Source: CAVWDI01 sp046259385 (GTDB lineage: Bacteria; Chloroflexota; Anaerolineae; Anaerolineales; UBA4823). Taken from it: DNA of 21,252 nt. The notes beneath the pieces were generated by a model, which was not told the DNA's origin, did no database searches, and worked only from the letters and a program-made list of their open reading frames with translations. The DNA lies in NCBI GenBank assembly GCA_046259385.1, contig JBJYWI010000183.1:1-21252 (forward strand), read 5' to 3'. Below are positions 8,660 to 15,921 of this stretch, piece by piece (positions within the stretch are counted from its first letter, which is position 1; each line of letters begins with the position of its first letter). A program made the translations under genes and the position numbers.

Positions 8660-9661
8660 ATGTTTCACTTCAAAAAACTCTTTTTTTTGCTCGTCGCCGC
8701 TACATTGGTTCTGGCGGCTTGTAGCACTGGTGCTGCACCCACTGAAGAAGCTGCTGTAGAGGCTGGCGCATCCTGCGCCCCTGACTGCACCTACGCTGAT
8801 ATGACACTTTGTTACCCTCAACTTGGTGCTGAAAGTGACTGGCGTACTGCTAATACCGCCTCGATCAAAGAAACAGCTGAACAGTTGGGAGCTAAATTAA
8901 TCTTCTCCGATGCCCAGCAGAAGCAGGAAAATCAGATCTCTGCTGTACGTTCTTGTATACAACAGGGCGTAGATGTAATTGCTCTACCTCCAGTGGTTGA
9001 AGATGGTTGGGATGCTGCCCTGACAGAAGCCAAGAATGCCGGTATCCCCGTCATTATCGTTGATCGCAGCGTTAGTGCCGACACATCCCTGTATGACGCT
9101 CACATCGGTTCTAATATGGTTTTGGAAGGCGAGCGAGCCGCTGAAGAGTTCAACAAAAACATGCCCGATGGAGGCGCCGTTCTTGAGCTGTCTGGAACAA
9201 CAGGTTCTGGTGCTGCAGTGGGACGTGCGGAAGGCTTCCGAAATAAACTCAATGACAACATCGAGATACTTGACTCTCAGACCGGCAACTTCACTCGTGC
9301 CGAGGCGCTCCCTGTTATGCAAGCCTTCCTGCAGAAATACGAACCAGGTGTAGATTTCCAGGGCATCTTCATTCACAATGACGATATGGGCATCGGTGCC
9401 ATTGAAGCCTTGAAGGCAGCCGGTGTACAACCCGGCGATCTCTTCATCGTCTCTGTGGACGGCACACGTGGCGGTTTCCAGGCTATGGTTGATGGCTGGT
9501 TCCAGGCGGATGTCGAGTGCAATCCTCTGCTCGGACCGCAGGTCTTCGACATGGCTTTGAAACTCATGAACGGCGAAACGATCGATCGGGAAATCCTGAC
9601 CAATGAGACAGTCTACTACCCCGATAACGCTGCTGAGTTACTGCCGGAACGCAAGTACTAA
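8660..9661 (+). CDS. ytfQ: Sugar ABC transporter substrate-binding lipoprotein, YtfQ-like (galactofuranose type)
   Basis: 333 residues with a strong ribosome site (AAAGGAGA, 8645-8652). The N terminus is a lipoprotein signal ending LVLAAC (Cys21), then a short Ala/Glu spacer. The mature part is a type I periplasmic-binding fold (Peripla_BP_4). It closely resembles E. coli YtfQ in order and motifs: YPQLGAESDWR, DAQQKQENQI, GVDVIALPPVVEDGW, IIVDRSVS, LELSGTTGSGAA, GNFTRAEALPVMQ and HNDDMGIGAIEAL. YtfQ binds galactofuranose; the same ligand is likely here but not proven. It is exported and lipid-anchored at the outer face of the membrane. The following three genes match ytfR, ytfT and yjfF in order, completing the importer. 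A 119-bp gap with a strong stem-loop separates it from the ATPase gene. Confidence 0.88.
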   Translation: MFHFKKLFFLLVAATLVLAACSTGAAPTEEAAVEAGASCAPDCTYADMTLCYPQLGAESDWRTANTASIKETAEQLGAKLIFSDAQQKQENQISAVRSCIQQGVDVIALPPVVEDGWDAALTEAKNAGIPVIIVDRSVSADTSLYDAHIGSNMVLEGERAAEEFNKNMPDGGAVLELSGTTGSGAAVGRAEGFRNKLNDNIEILDSQTGNFTRAEALPVMQAFLQKYEPGVDFQGIFIHNDDMGIGAIEALKAAGVQPGDLFIVSVDGTRGGFQAMVDGWFQADVECNPLLGPQVFDMALKLMNGETIDREILTNETVYYPDNAAELLPERKY

Positions 9662-9711
9662 ACCTAAGGCAGAAAAGTCTCTGCGTACGCGTAAAGACTG
9701 ATCCAATTGTT

Positions 9712-9744
9712 AGAGAAGCGGCGCAAACTAAACGTCGCTTCTCT
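9712..9744 (+). ncRNA. Intercistronic stem-loop between binding-protein and ATPase genes
   Basis: AGAGAAGCGGCG (9712-9723) pairs with CGTCGCTTCTCT (9733-9744) over 12 bp with one G-U, around a 9-nt A-rich loop. No T-run follows, so it does not look like a full terminator. In ABC operons such hairpins often protect the 3' end of the binding-protein mRNA so that it is made in excess over the membrane parts. Confidence 0.6.
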
Positions 9745-9780
9745 TACCCAAACATAAGTGTTCAAAGATAGGTGACTTCC

Positions 9781-11295
9781 ATGGCAGATGAAATTGATAT
9801 TGTGAAAATGTCAGGAATCGCGAAAACCTTTCCAGGCGTGGTAGCTCTTGAGGATGTTGACTTTTCCTTAAGAAGGGGTGAAATCCATGCTTTGGTGGGT
9901 GAAAATGGAGCTGGAAAATCCACGCTTATCAAGGTTTTGACGGGTGTGGAACAACCTGATAAGGGCACCATTGAGTTGAATGGAGAACTCGCCCACGTGC
10001 ATTCGCCGGAACATTCTCAAGAGCTTGGCATCAGTACGGTTTATCAAGAGGTCAACCTTTGCACGAATATTTCTATTGCTGAAAATATCATGCTGGGACG
10101 TGAACCTTATCGCTTTGGAAGCATCCATTGGCAAAAGATGAATGAAATGGCTCGAAAAGCGATCAATCGCTTGAGCATCGATGTCGATGTGACTCAACCG
10201 CTGGAAAATTATTCTGTTGCCATCCAGCAGATGGTTGCCATTACACGTGCCCTGGAAATCCTGTCTGCTAAGGTTCTGATTCTAGACGAACCCACCTCTA
10301 GTCTGGATATTCATGAAACGAACCTGCTCTTTGACGTGATGCGTAAGCTAAAGAACGAAGGTATTGGCATTATTTTTATCACACATTTTTTAGATCAAGT
10401 CTATCAGATATCGGATCGGATCACCGTCCTTCGCAATGGAAAGCTGGTAGGTACATTTGATGCTTCTTCTTTACCAATCGTTGAGCTGGTTGCCAAAATG
10501 CTGGGTCGTAGTTTGACCGAGTTGGATAAATTATCCAAGGTGAAATCCGGAGAGGAAAAAGCGGAAGAAAAACATCGTTTGGTAGAAGCAAGAGGTTTGG
10601 GTCGCACTGGAAAGTTGGATCCAGTGGATTTGGAATTAAATGCCAATGAGATTTTGGGGGTAGCCGGATTGTTAGGCTCCGGACGTACCGAATTGGCGAG
10701 CTTGATTTTCGGGCTCGATGCACCAAATAGTGGTTCCCTCACTGTCGAAGGGGAGAAGGTGAATAGCTTTTCTCCTTTTGATTCCTTGAAGCGCGGGATT
10801 GCTTTGTGTCCTGAAAATCGGAAGGAAGAAGGGGTTGTAGGGGACCTAACTATTCGTGAAAATATCATTCTGGCTTTACAAGCGCGCTATGGCTGGTTCA
10901 GATTCCTGTCCAGACAAAAACAAAATGAAATTTCTGAGGAGTATATCAAGTTGTTGGGGATTGTCACCCCTTCTCCTGATCAATTGGTCAAGAATTTAAG
11001 CGGCGGTAATCAACAGAAGGTCATCCTTGCACGCTGGCTTGCGACGAATCCCAAGGTCTTGATTTTGGACGAACCCACACGAGGTATTGATGTAGGTGCA
11101 AAAGCAGAGATCCAAAAACTGGTATTGAACCTGGCAGAGGAGGGTAAATCATGTGTGTTCATCTCCTCCGAGCTGGAAGAAGTGCTACGTGTCAGTGATC
11201 GTGTTGCTGTGTTGCGCGAACAGAAGAAGGTTGCTGAATATGCGAGCGGCGTGGACGATAAGACCCTTATTCAAGCCATGGCAGGTGAAACATGA
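9781..11295 (+). CDS. ytfR: Sugar ABC transporter ATP-binding protein, two NBDs, YtfR-like
   Basis: 504 residues from ATG 9781, with AGGTGA (9770-9775) at good distance; an in-frame GTG at 9772 sits inside that ribosome site and is unlikely to be used. It has two ABC ATPase domains in tandem, as in RbsA/MglA/YtfR. NBD1 has Walker A GENGAGKST (40-48), an unusual signature YSVAIQQMVAI (from 144), and Walker B LILDEP (D169, E170). NBD2 has a degenerate Walker A (GLLGSGRTELAS, without the Lys), a canonical signature LSGGNQQKV (from 406) and LILDEPTRGID. A degenerate NBD2 Walker A and the VAIQQ signature in NBD1 are normal for this family. It powers import through the two permeases that follow. 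It overlaps the next gene by four bases (ATGA), so translation is probably coupled. Confidence 0.93.
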   Translation: MADEIDIVKMSGIAKTFPGVVALEDVDFSLRRGEIHALVGENGAGKSTLIKVLTGVEQPDKGTIELNGELAHVHSPEHSQELGISTVYQEVNLCTNISIAENIMLGREPYRFGSIHWQKMNEMARKAINRLSIDVDVTQPLENYSVAIQQMVAITRALEILSAKVLILDEPTSSLDIHETNLLFDVMRKLKNEGIGIIFITHFLDQVYQISDRITVLRNGKLVGTFDASSLPIVELVAKMLGRSLTELDKLSKVKSGEEKAEEKHRLVEARGLGRTGKLDPVDLELNANEILGVAGLLGSGRTELASLIFGLDAPNSGSLTVEGEKVNSFSPFDSLKRGIALCPENRKEEGVVGDLTIRENIILALQARYGWFRFLSRQKQNEISEEYIKLLGIVTPSPDQLVKNLSGGNQQKVILARWLATNPKVLILDEPTRGIDVGAKAEIQKLVLNLAEEGKSCVFISSELEEVLRVSDRVAVLREQKKVAEYASGVDDKTLIQAMAGET

Positions 11296-12383
11296 AACAA
11301 TTATCATTTCTTAAACGAATCCGTGACAGCCAGATTTTCTGGCCGCTTGTAGCCTGGATCCTTATCCTAGTTTTTAACGCCGTCGTTGAGCCAGGTTTCT
11401 TCAAGCTTGGCATCATCGAAGATCCTGTATATGGGAAGCATCTGTACGGCAACCTCGTTGACGTTTTTAATAACGGGGCGCCTCTTATGTTGGTGTCAAT
11501 TGGGATGACATTGGTGATTGCAACGGGAGGCGTTGATCTCTCCGTTGGCGCTGTGATCGCCATCTCAGCGGCAATGGGCGCTGTGTTGATTAATCCAGCG
11601 CTGGGAAAGCAATTGATCACCAATGAAATCTTGACTAGGAATGCAACGAACACACCATTACCCATCATCATCATCGCTAATCTTGCAGCTGGCATGGCAT
11701 GTGGTTTATGGAATGGATTTCTCGTTGCCAAGGTAAAAATCCAACCGATGGTTGCCACGCTGATCCTGATGGTTGCTGGTCGCGGAATTGCCCAACTTAT
11801 TACGAATGGGCAGATCATGACGATTTATTACACGCCCTATTTCTGGTTTGGAAACGGTTATATCCTGGGTCTGCCAGTTTCGATTTATATTGTTGCAGCA
11901 GTATTGCTAATATCTTGGATATTAGTGCGAAAGACAGCCATTGGCTTGTTTATTGAGTCAGTCGGAATTAATGCCAAATCGACTTTCTATAGCGGTATCA
12001 ACGAACAGAACATTAAATTATTCGTGTATACCTTCTGCGGTTTATGTGGCGCGATCGCAGGACTGATCCTCAGTTCCTATGTCCACAGCGCAGATGGAAA
12101 TAACAACGGTCTGAACTATGAGTTGGATGCCATCCTGGCGGTCGTTCTAGGCGGGACCTTGATGACGGGCGGACGGTTCTCCATGCTTGCCAGCGTGATT
12201 GGCGCAATCGTTATCTGGACCTTCACTGTCACAGTCTACAGCCTGGGTGTACCGGCCAATGCCCTGTTGGCTGCCAAAGCAGTATTGGTCCTAGTCGTCA
12301 TTCTGCTCTATTCCGATTACTCCCGTCGTTTGATAAATAGATTGTTCGAGCGAGGAGGTTCTCAACATGGTACAGCAAGTTAA
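11292..12383 (+). CDS. ytfT: Sugar ABC transporter permease, YtfT-like
   Basis: 363 residues, an integral membrane protein of the CUT2 permease family (BPD_transp_2). Motifs include IGMTLVIATGGVDLSVGAVIA, the loop AKVKIQPMVATLILMVAGRGIAQLITNGQ, and LAVVLGGTLMTGGRFS near the C terminus. These agree with YtfT, one of two non-identical permeases of the galactofuranose importer. Between the first DLSVG helix and the IQPMVATLI loop it carries an extra stretch (about residues 95-120, LINPALGKQLITNEILTRNATNTP) that lengthens it relative to E. coli YtfT (about 340). The ATG overlaps the ATPase stop by four bases. The 3' end overlaps the next permease gene by 17 bp, so the three cytoplasmic/membrane components are tightly coupled. 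Confidence 0.9.
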   Translation: MKQLSFLKRIRDSQIFWPLVAWILILVFNAVVEPGFFKLGIIEDPVYGKHLYGNLVDVFNNGAPLMLVSIGMTLVIATGGVDLSVGAVIAISAAMGAVLINPALGKQLITNEILTRNATNTPLPIIIIANLAAGMACGLWNGFLVAKVKIQPMVATLILMVAGRGIAQLITNGQIMTIYYTPYFWFGNGYILGLPVSIYIVAAVLLISWILVRKTAIGLFIESVGINAKSTFYSGINEQNIKLFVYTFCGLCGAIAGLILSSYVHSADGNNNGLNYELDAILAVVLGGTLMTGGRFSMLASVIGAIVIWTFTVTVYSLGVPANALLAAKAVLVLVVILLYSDYSRRLINRLFERGGSQHGTAS

Positions 12384-13401
12384 ACCCCTCACTTCAAGCG
12401 AAGAGGTTCTCAAAAGCATTATACAGAGATTAAGAACCTACCTTTCGCGACACGGTTCGTTACTATTAACTATTGCAGTTTTTATCCTAGTCTACTTCAT
12501 AGGCGCTCAACTGTATCCCGCTATGCGAAAGCCTCAGGTGTTTTTCAACCTGTTTATTAATGACGCCAGCCTGCTGCTTGTTTCGATTGGTATGACGCTG
12601 GTGATCTTGAGCGGCGGGGGAGGCATTGACCTTTCTGTGGGCGGGGTGATTGCTCTGGTCAGCGCAGCTTCGGCTGCATTGCTTCGCGGCGGGATGAGCC
12701 CATTCATCGTGATCCCACTCATGATCGTTTTGGGTATCGTATTTGGGGCTCTCATGGGCTGGATTATTCAGTTTCTCAAAGTCCAACCTTTTATTGCCAC
12801 CCTGATGGGTCTGTACTTGGCACGTGGCTTAGCCTACATAATCAGCCTGACCTCTGTGACGATTACAAATGATGTTTACAGAACTATGGCGCTGACGCCG
12901 ATTTATATTCCATTCATACCCAATGCATATGTCTATCCCACGACGTTAGTTGGACCCATTATGCTGCTAGTGGCGGTCTTCTTGAGCTTTTTCACACGCT
13001 TTGGTCGCACAATCTATGCAATGGGTAATAACGAACAATCCGCGCTCCTGATGGGTTTGCCGGTCCCTCGTACAAAGATTTTGGTTTATGCCTTCAGCGG
13101 CTTATGCTCAGCTCTGGGAGGCATTGTTTTTAGCATGTCATTAATGGCTGGTTATGGTCAGTTTGCAACCGGCATGGAGCTTGATTCCATTGCCGCTGTA
13201 GTGATTGGAGGAACATCGTTAGCTGGCGGCGTTGGTAATGTCATTGGCACCTTGTTCGGCGTACTAATCCACGGCACCATTGTATCCGTTCTCCAGTTCA
13301 ACGGCACATTGAGTTCGTGGTGGACCAGAATTGGCGTTGGCGTGCTTACCTTGATTGCTATCGGAATTCAAAGCGTATTCTATCTCAGGAAAAAACGTTA
13401 A
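12367..13401 (+). CDS. yjfF: Sugar ABC transporter permease, YjfF-like
   Basis: 344 residues. The strong ribosome site AGGAGG (12353-12358) is located inside the end of the preceding permease gene, which this gene overlaps by 17 bp. It is a CUT2 permease with the family motifs IGMTLVILSGGGGIDLSVGG, FLKVQPFIATLMGLYLARG, AMGNNEQSALLMGLP and IAAVVIGGTSLAGGVG. The C-terminal NGTLSSWWTRIGVGVL closely matches E. coli YjfF, the second permease partner of YtfT. The glycine run before IDLSVG is two residues longer than usual (GGGGID rather than GGID). With YtfT it would form the heterodimeric membrane channel. It is the last gene of the first importer operon, with a promoter candidate starting right after its stop. 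Confidence 0.9.
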   Translation: MVQQVKPLTSSEEVLKSIIQRLRTYLSRHGSLLLTIAVFILVYFIGAQLYPAMRKPQVFFNLFINDASLLLVSIGMTLVILSGGGGIDLSVGGVIALVSAASAALLRGGMSPFIVIPLMIVLGIVFGALMGWIIQFLKVQPFIATLMGLYLARGLAYIISLTSVTITNDVYRTMALTPIYIPFIPNAYVYPTTLVGPIMLLVAVFLSFFTRFGRTIYAMGNNEQSALLMGLPVPRTKILVYAFSGLCSALGGIVFSMSLMAGYGQFATGMELDSIAAVVIGGTSLAGGVGNVIGTLFGVLIHGTIVSVLQFNGTLSSWWTRIGVGVLTLIAIGIQSVFYLRKKR

Positions 13402-13430
13402 TTGAGATAATTTGTTTTGACCAGGATAAT
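13402..13430 (+). promoter_or_regulatory. Candidate promoter for the thioredoxin-like lipoprotein gene
   Basis: TTGAGA (13402-13407), 17 bp, GATAAT (13425-13430): each box is one base from consensus. It would give a leader of about 165 nt before the ATG at 13602, containing the hairpin at 13526-13568. Confidence 0.42.
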
Positions 13431-13525
13431 CGAACCTACCGACCACGAAAGGCGCTTTTCAAAACTTCTTAAAGGACTTTGAAGCGAGTCAAACGACCGA
13501 CAATACGGAATTGATCCCAATTCAG

Positions 13526-13578
13526 AACGCATCCATGGTCTTCTAATCCAATATGATCTGGATGCGTTTCGACTTTTT
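13526..13578 (+). terminator. Long-loop hairpin with T-run: terminator or leader attenuator
   Basis: Perfect 10-bp inverted repeat AACGCATCCA (13526-13535) / TGGATGCGTT (13559-13568) with a 23-nt loop, then CGACTTTTT. It may end transcripts of the ytfQ-like operon. If the promoter at 13402 is real, it may instead act as an attenuator in the tlpA-like leader. The long loop and the T-run starting 6 nt after the stem make it weaker than a classical terminator. Confidence 0.42.
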
Positions 13579-13601
13579 GCGGTAATAGAAATAGAGATCA
13601 T

Positions 13602-14162
13602 ATGCATACCAGGACGATTCTCAACACCCTATTTCTGACTCTCATCCTGACCAGCTATCTTGTTGCTGCCTGCGGCGCACCTGCTTCAACCTCTTCCCTT
13701 GAGACGGCTGCTGCCAGACCGGAGTGGTTCAACATCGAATTGACCGACGCACAGACAGGGGAGACCTTCAACATGAATGACTTTGCCGGTAAGGTTGTGT
13801 TGGTCGAGACGATGGCAATATGGTGTCCTAACTGTCTTGTCCAAGCCAACGAAGTACGGAAAATGCACAAGCTGCTTGACAATCCCGACGATGTGATTTC
13901 CATCAGTCTGGACGTAGACGTGCATGAAGACCAGGTAGCGTTGAAGGATTATACAAACCAATATGGCTTCGAATGGCGCTTTGCCATTGCTCCATTAGAA
14001 GTTGCCCGCGCTCTGGGTAACCTTTATAGCGCCGAATACCTGAATCCGCCCCTTTCACCCATGCTCATCATCGACCGGAATGGTGAGGTCCATCATTTGA
14101 AATACGGCAAAAAGAATGCGGAATTTCTTGTGGAGAACATCAAACCTTACCTGACTCAATAG
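13602..14162 (+). CDS. TlpA/ResA-like thioredoxin-fold lipoprotein
   Basis: 186 residues. A signal peptide ends YLVAAC (Cys24). The mature part is an AhpC-TSA/Redoxin-type thioredoxin fold: TFNMNDFAGKVVLVETMAIWCPNCLVQANEV contains the CPNC redox pair. The segment NPPLSPMLIIDRNGEV carries the cis-Pro region and ends the fold as in TlpA proteins. Such extracytoplasmic proteins reduce or exchange disulfides, for example in cytochrome c maturation, or support peroxide defence. WCPNC differs from the WCPPC or WCxPC of classical TlpA/ResA, so the redox potential may differ. It lies directly after the first sugar importer but probably has its own promoter, and it is followed by a clear terminator. 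I see no link to sugar use other than position. The ribosome site is weak (TAGAG). Confidence 0.85.
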   Translation: MHTRTILNTLFLTLILTSYLVAACGAPASTSSLETAAARPEWFNIELTDAQTGETFNMNDFAGKVVLVETMAIWCPNCLVQANEVRKMHKLLDNPDDVISISLDVDVHEDQVALKDYTNQYGFEWRFAIAPLEVARALGNLYSAEYLNPPLSPMLIIDRNGEVHHLKYGKKNAEFLVENIKPYLTQ

Positions 14163-14203
14163 TAGATCTTGAGTATATTGTGGACCTTCCTGTGGTTTGG
14201 GTT

Positions 14204-14232
14204 GAGGCTTGGTTTGCCTCTTTTTCTTCTTT
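14204..14232 (+). terminator. Rho-independent terminator after the thioredoxin-like gene
   Basis: GAGGC (14204-14208), 7-nt loop, GCCTC (14216-14220), followed at once by TTTTTCTTCTTT. It lies 41 bp after the tlpA-like stop and separates that gene from the UroD-like gene. Confidence 0.68.
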
Positions 14233-14386
14233 CGCTGCTCTCTGGAGCCATGCAACGCCAATTGACTACTCTATTTGTTTTTCTTTTACTCTATTTTACA
14301 AATATGCGTGGTGACAAGCTGTGTGAGGCTTTTGTGCAGAAATAAAGGACATTTCTACTTTGCATTAACAAGAATGGTTGCTAAGT

Positions 14387-14415
14387 TTGACATCGAGATT
14401 ACTGTATGCTAAACT
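14387..14415 (+). promoter_or_regulatory. Strong promoter of the UroD-like gene
   Basis: A perfect -35 TTGACA (14387-14392), 17 bp, and a -10 TAACCT-class box reading TAAACT (14410-14415), with an extended -10 TGC just before it (14407-14409). The operator palindrome starts one base after the -10, so transcription starts inside it. This is the arrangement expected for tight repression. Confidence 0.65.
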
Positions 14416-14416
14416 G

Positions 14417-14459
14417 CGTTACCGGTAACGGGAACGATAACATTCACCATAACGGTTAT
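14417..14459 (+). promoter_or_regulatory. LacI-type operator cluster at the UroD-like promoter
   Basis: CGTTACCGGTAACG (14417-14430) is a perfect 14-bp palindrome centred on CG-type symmetry; it resembles operators of GntR-subgroup LacI proteins (TTACCGGTAA core). The 18-mer TAACGGGAACGATAACAT (14426-14443) overlaps it and is identical to the element before lacI at 7404-7421. A further near-palindrome, ATAACGGTTAT (14449-14459), follows. Binding by the LacI protein encoded at 7424 is the simplest reading. Confidence 0.7.
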
Positions 14460-14485
14460 TGTGTTCATTTGAAATGGAGAGTGTT

Positions 14486-15577
14486 GTGAAAGCGCGTAAG
14501 CGAGTAGAAATTGTACTTAACCACGAGTTAGCAGATCGCTGCCCTATGCAAATTAGCTTTACCCCCGAGTTTGTCAACCGGCTGCGGGAGGATATGGAGC
14601 TTCAAGGCAGAGTCGCCCATAATCCTCATGGCGGGGGAAACACATATGAATTGGAACGGGCTCTTGGTGAAGATATGCTACTGACTTCCGTTGGTTGGGC
14701 AAATTCCTATTATTTGGATGTCCAGGATTACACTGATGAATGGGGGATTGGATGGCAAGTGCAGCCTTACGAAACGACTTTTGGCAAAGGGCACTACACG
14801 GAGATCGTTCACCACCCGCTTGCGGATGAAAGTGCAATCAGCAGCTACGTTCCGCCGGATCCAGATCGACCAGAACTTTATTTCGATGCGGACAGGATGA
14901 TAGGGGATTTCAAGGATGAGTACTGGATTGTGGGTGTAACTGTTACCACCATCTTTGAGACCGCCTGGGCTCTGCGTGGTTTAAATCAAATTCTGATGGA
15001 CATGGTCTTGAACCCAGATTTAACCAACAGCCTGCTGGACATTCCATACAGGTATCACCTCCAGGCAGCCAGGAAACTAACCCGGATAGGTGTTGATATG
15101 ATCTGGACGGGCGATGATGTGGGCGCCCAGAACGGAATGTTGATCTCTCCAGCAATGTGGCGTAAGTACCTGAAACCGCGCATGGCGGATTTCATTTCAG
15201 AACTGAAATCAATTAACCCAGCACTCAAAGTCGCCTACCATACTTACGGAAATGTCGAATTGATTATCCCAGAATTGATCGATATAGGGATAGATGTTTT
15301 GAATCCCATCCAACCTGCCAGTATGGATCCTGCAAGGATCAAAGAACAATATGGCGATAGGCTTTGTTTCTGGGGGACAATTGACGAGCAGCACACTTTA
15401 CCCTTCGGTTCAACCGAGGATATTGAAGCAGAGGTCCTGCAGCGTATAAGGACTATCGGCGAAGGGGGCGGGTTGATTTTATCTCCAACCCACCACGTGC
15501 AGCTGGATACTCCTTTGGAGAACTTCTGGGCGATGGTAAATACAATCAAATCGACTTCATATGCATCGATTTTTTAA
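14486..15577 (+). CDS. Uroporphyrinogen-decarboxylase-superfamily protein, function unknown
   Basis: 363 residues from GTG 14486. I chose this start because GGAGAG (14476-14481) is well placed and the product then begins KARKRVEIVLNHELADRCP, the usual N terminus of this family. ATG 14474 and TTG 14459 are in-frame alternatives, the latter inside the operator. The family (COG0407-like, TIM-barrel) includes HemE and cobalamin/methanol-type methyltransferases such as MtaA and CmuA. HemE's substrate-binding arginine motif near the N terminus is absent, so this is not heme synthesis. The methyltransferase zinc motif HxCG reads HTYGN here (His252, Tyr254), and the C-terminal part (ILSPTHHVQLDTPLENF) has no cysteine ligand, so a zinc thiol-methyltransferase is unlikely. 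It sits between two sugar importers under a LacI-type operator, suggesting a role with a sugar or glycoside; the reaction is unknown. Confidence 0.88.
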   Translation: MKARKRVEIVLNHELADRCPMQISFTPEFVNRLREDMELQGRVAHNPHGGGNTYELERALGEDMLLTSVGWANSYYLDVQDYTDEWGIGWQVQPYETTFGKGHYTEIVHHPLADESAISSYVPPDPDRPELYFDADRMIGDFKDEYWIVGVTVTTIFETAWALRGLNQILMDMVLNPDLTNSLLDIPYRYHLQAARKLTRIGVDMIWTGDDVGAQNGMLISPAMWRKYLKPRMADFISELKSINPALKVAYHTYGNVELIIPELIDIGIDVLNPIQPASMDPARIKEQYGDRLCFWGTIDEQHTLPFGSTEDIEAEVLQRIRTIGEGGGLILSPTHHVQLDTPLENFWAMVNTIKSTSYASIF

Positions 15578-15642
15578 CAGAAATTATATTCGGATAGATC
15601 TATGGAGTTGCCCGGTAATAGGATGAAAAGGATTTTTGTGGA

Positions 15643-15672
15643 TTGATTAACTTAGATGTTTTTCAATATAAT
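15643..15672 (+). promoter_or_regulatory. Promoter of the second sugar importer operon
   Basis: TTGATT (15643-15648), 18 bp, perfect TATAAT (15667-15672). This predicts a leader of about 240 nt before the binding-protein ATG at 15922, unusually long for the locus. Confidence 0.6.
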
Positions 15673-15674
15673 GT

Positions 15675-15694
15675 AATTCATGATAGACTGAATT
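15675..15694 (+). promoter_or_regulatory. Inverted repeat at the predicted transcription start (possible operator)
   Basis: AATTCA-TGATAGAC-TGAATT: perfect 6-bp arms, 8-bp spacer, starting 3 bp after the -10. The position fits a repressor site. It does not resemble the 7395/14417 elements, so a different regulator is implied if it is real. Confidence 0.38.
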
Positions 15695-15825
15695 GAAATA
15701 GTACCCCCTTAGATAAAAATCTGGAATGAGTAATCCGTATTTGTTAATTTTAAGTCTTATGAAAAGGATAACAATCGTCTCTTCCGTGATCAACCCAATC
15801 AGTAACAATAGATCTTTCTAAAATC

Positions 15826-15837
15826 AAGGAGGTGACC
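15826..15837 (+). promoter_or_regulatory. Orphan extended Shine-Dalgarno sequence (AAGGAGGTGACC)
   Basis: An 11-of-12 match to the element at 8470-8481, again upstream of a binding-protein gene (85 bp before its ATG) and again without a usable start codon after it. The gene's own ribosome site is GGAAAGGAG at 15907-15915. Confidence 0.33.
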
Positions 15838-15921
15838 CAGAAAAAATTCAAGATATCCTGACCCAAATACAGTTAAGAGGTAAAACATATTTACAAATTT
15901 TGTCACAGGAAAGGAGAAAAA

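Larger units (their letters stand above)
14163..14485. other. Intergenic region, thioredoxin-like / UroD-like
   Basis: 323 bp. It contains the terminator at 14204-14232 and the promoter/operator complex at 14387-14459. The stretch 14233-14386 is AT-rich with a short imperfect repeat (ACTCTATTTG / ACTCTATTTT); I see no gene or structured RNA there. Confidence 0.6.
15578..15921. other. Intergenic region before the second importer operon
   Basis: 344 bp, AT-rich. It holds the promoter at 15643-15672, the inverted repeat at 15675-15694 and the orphan Shine-Dalgarno sequence at 15826-15837. CCGGTAA at 15612-15618 resembles half of the 14417 palindrome but stands alone. No terminator is evident after the UroD-like gene. 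No protein gene is supported. Confidence 0.6.

Noticed and set aside
15595..15602. Palindrome TAGATCTA after the UroD-like gene
   Set aside because: Eight bases are too short to mean much, it has no GC-rich stem or T-run, and no related copy is seen elsewhere in the window.
15766..15775. GGATAACAAT, identical to part of the E. coli lac operator
   Set aside because: Only one half-site, no symmetry partner, and it lies about 90 bp downstream of the predicted transcription start; the LacI element in this locus has a different sequence.
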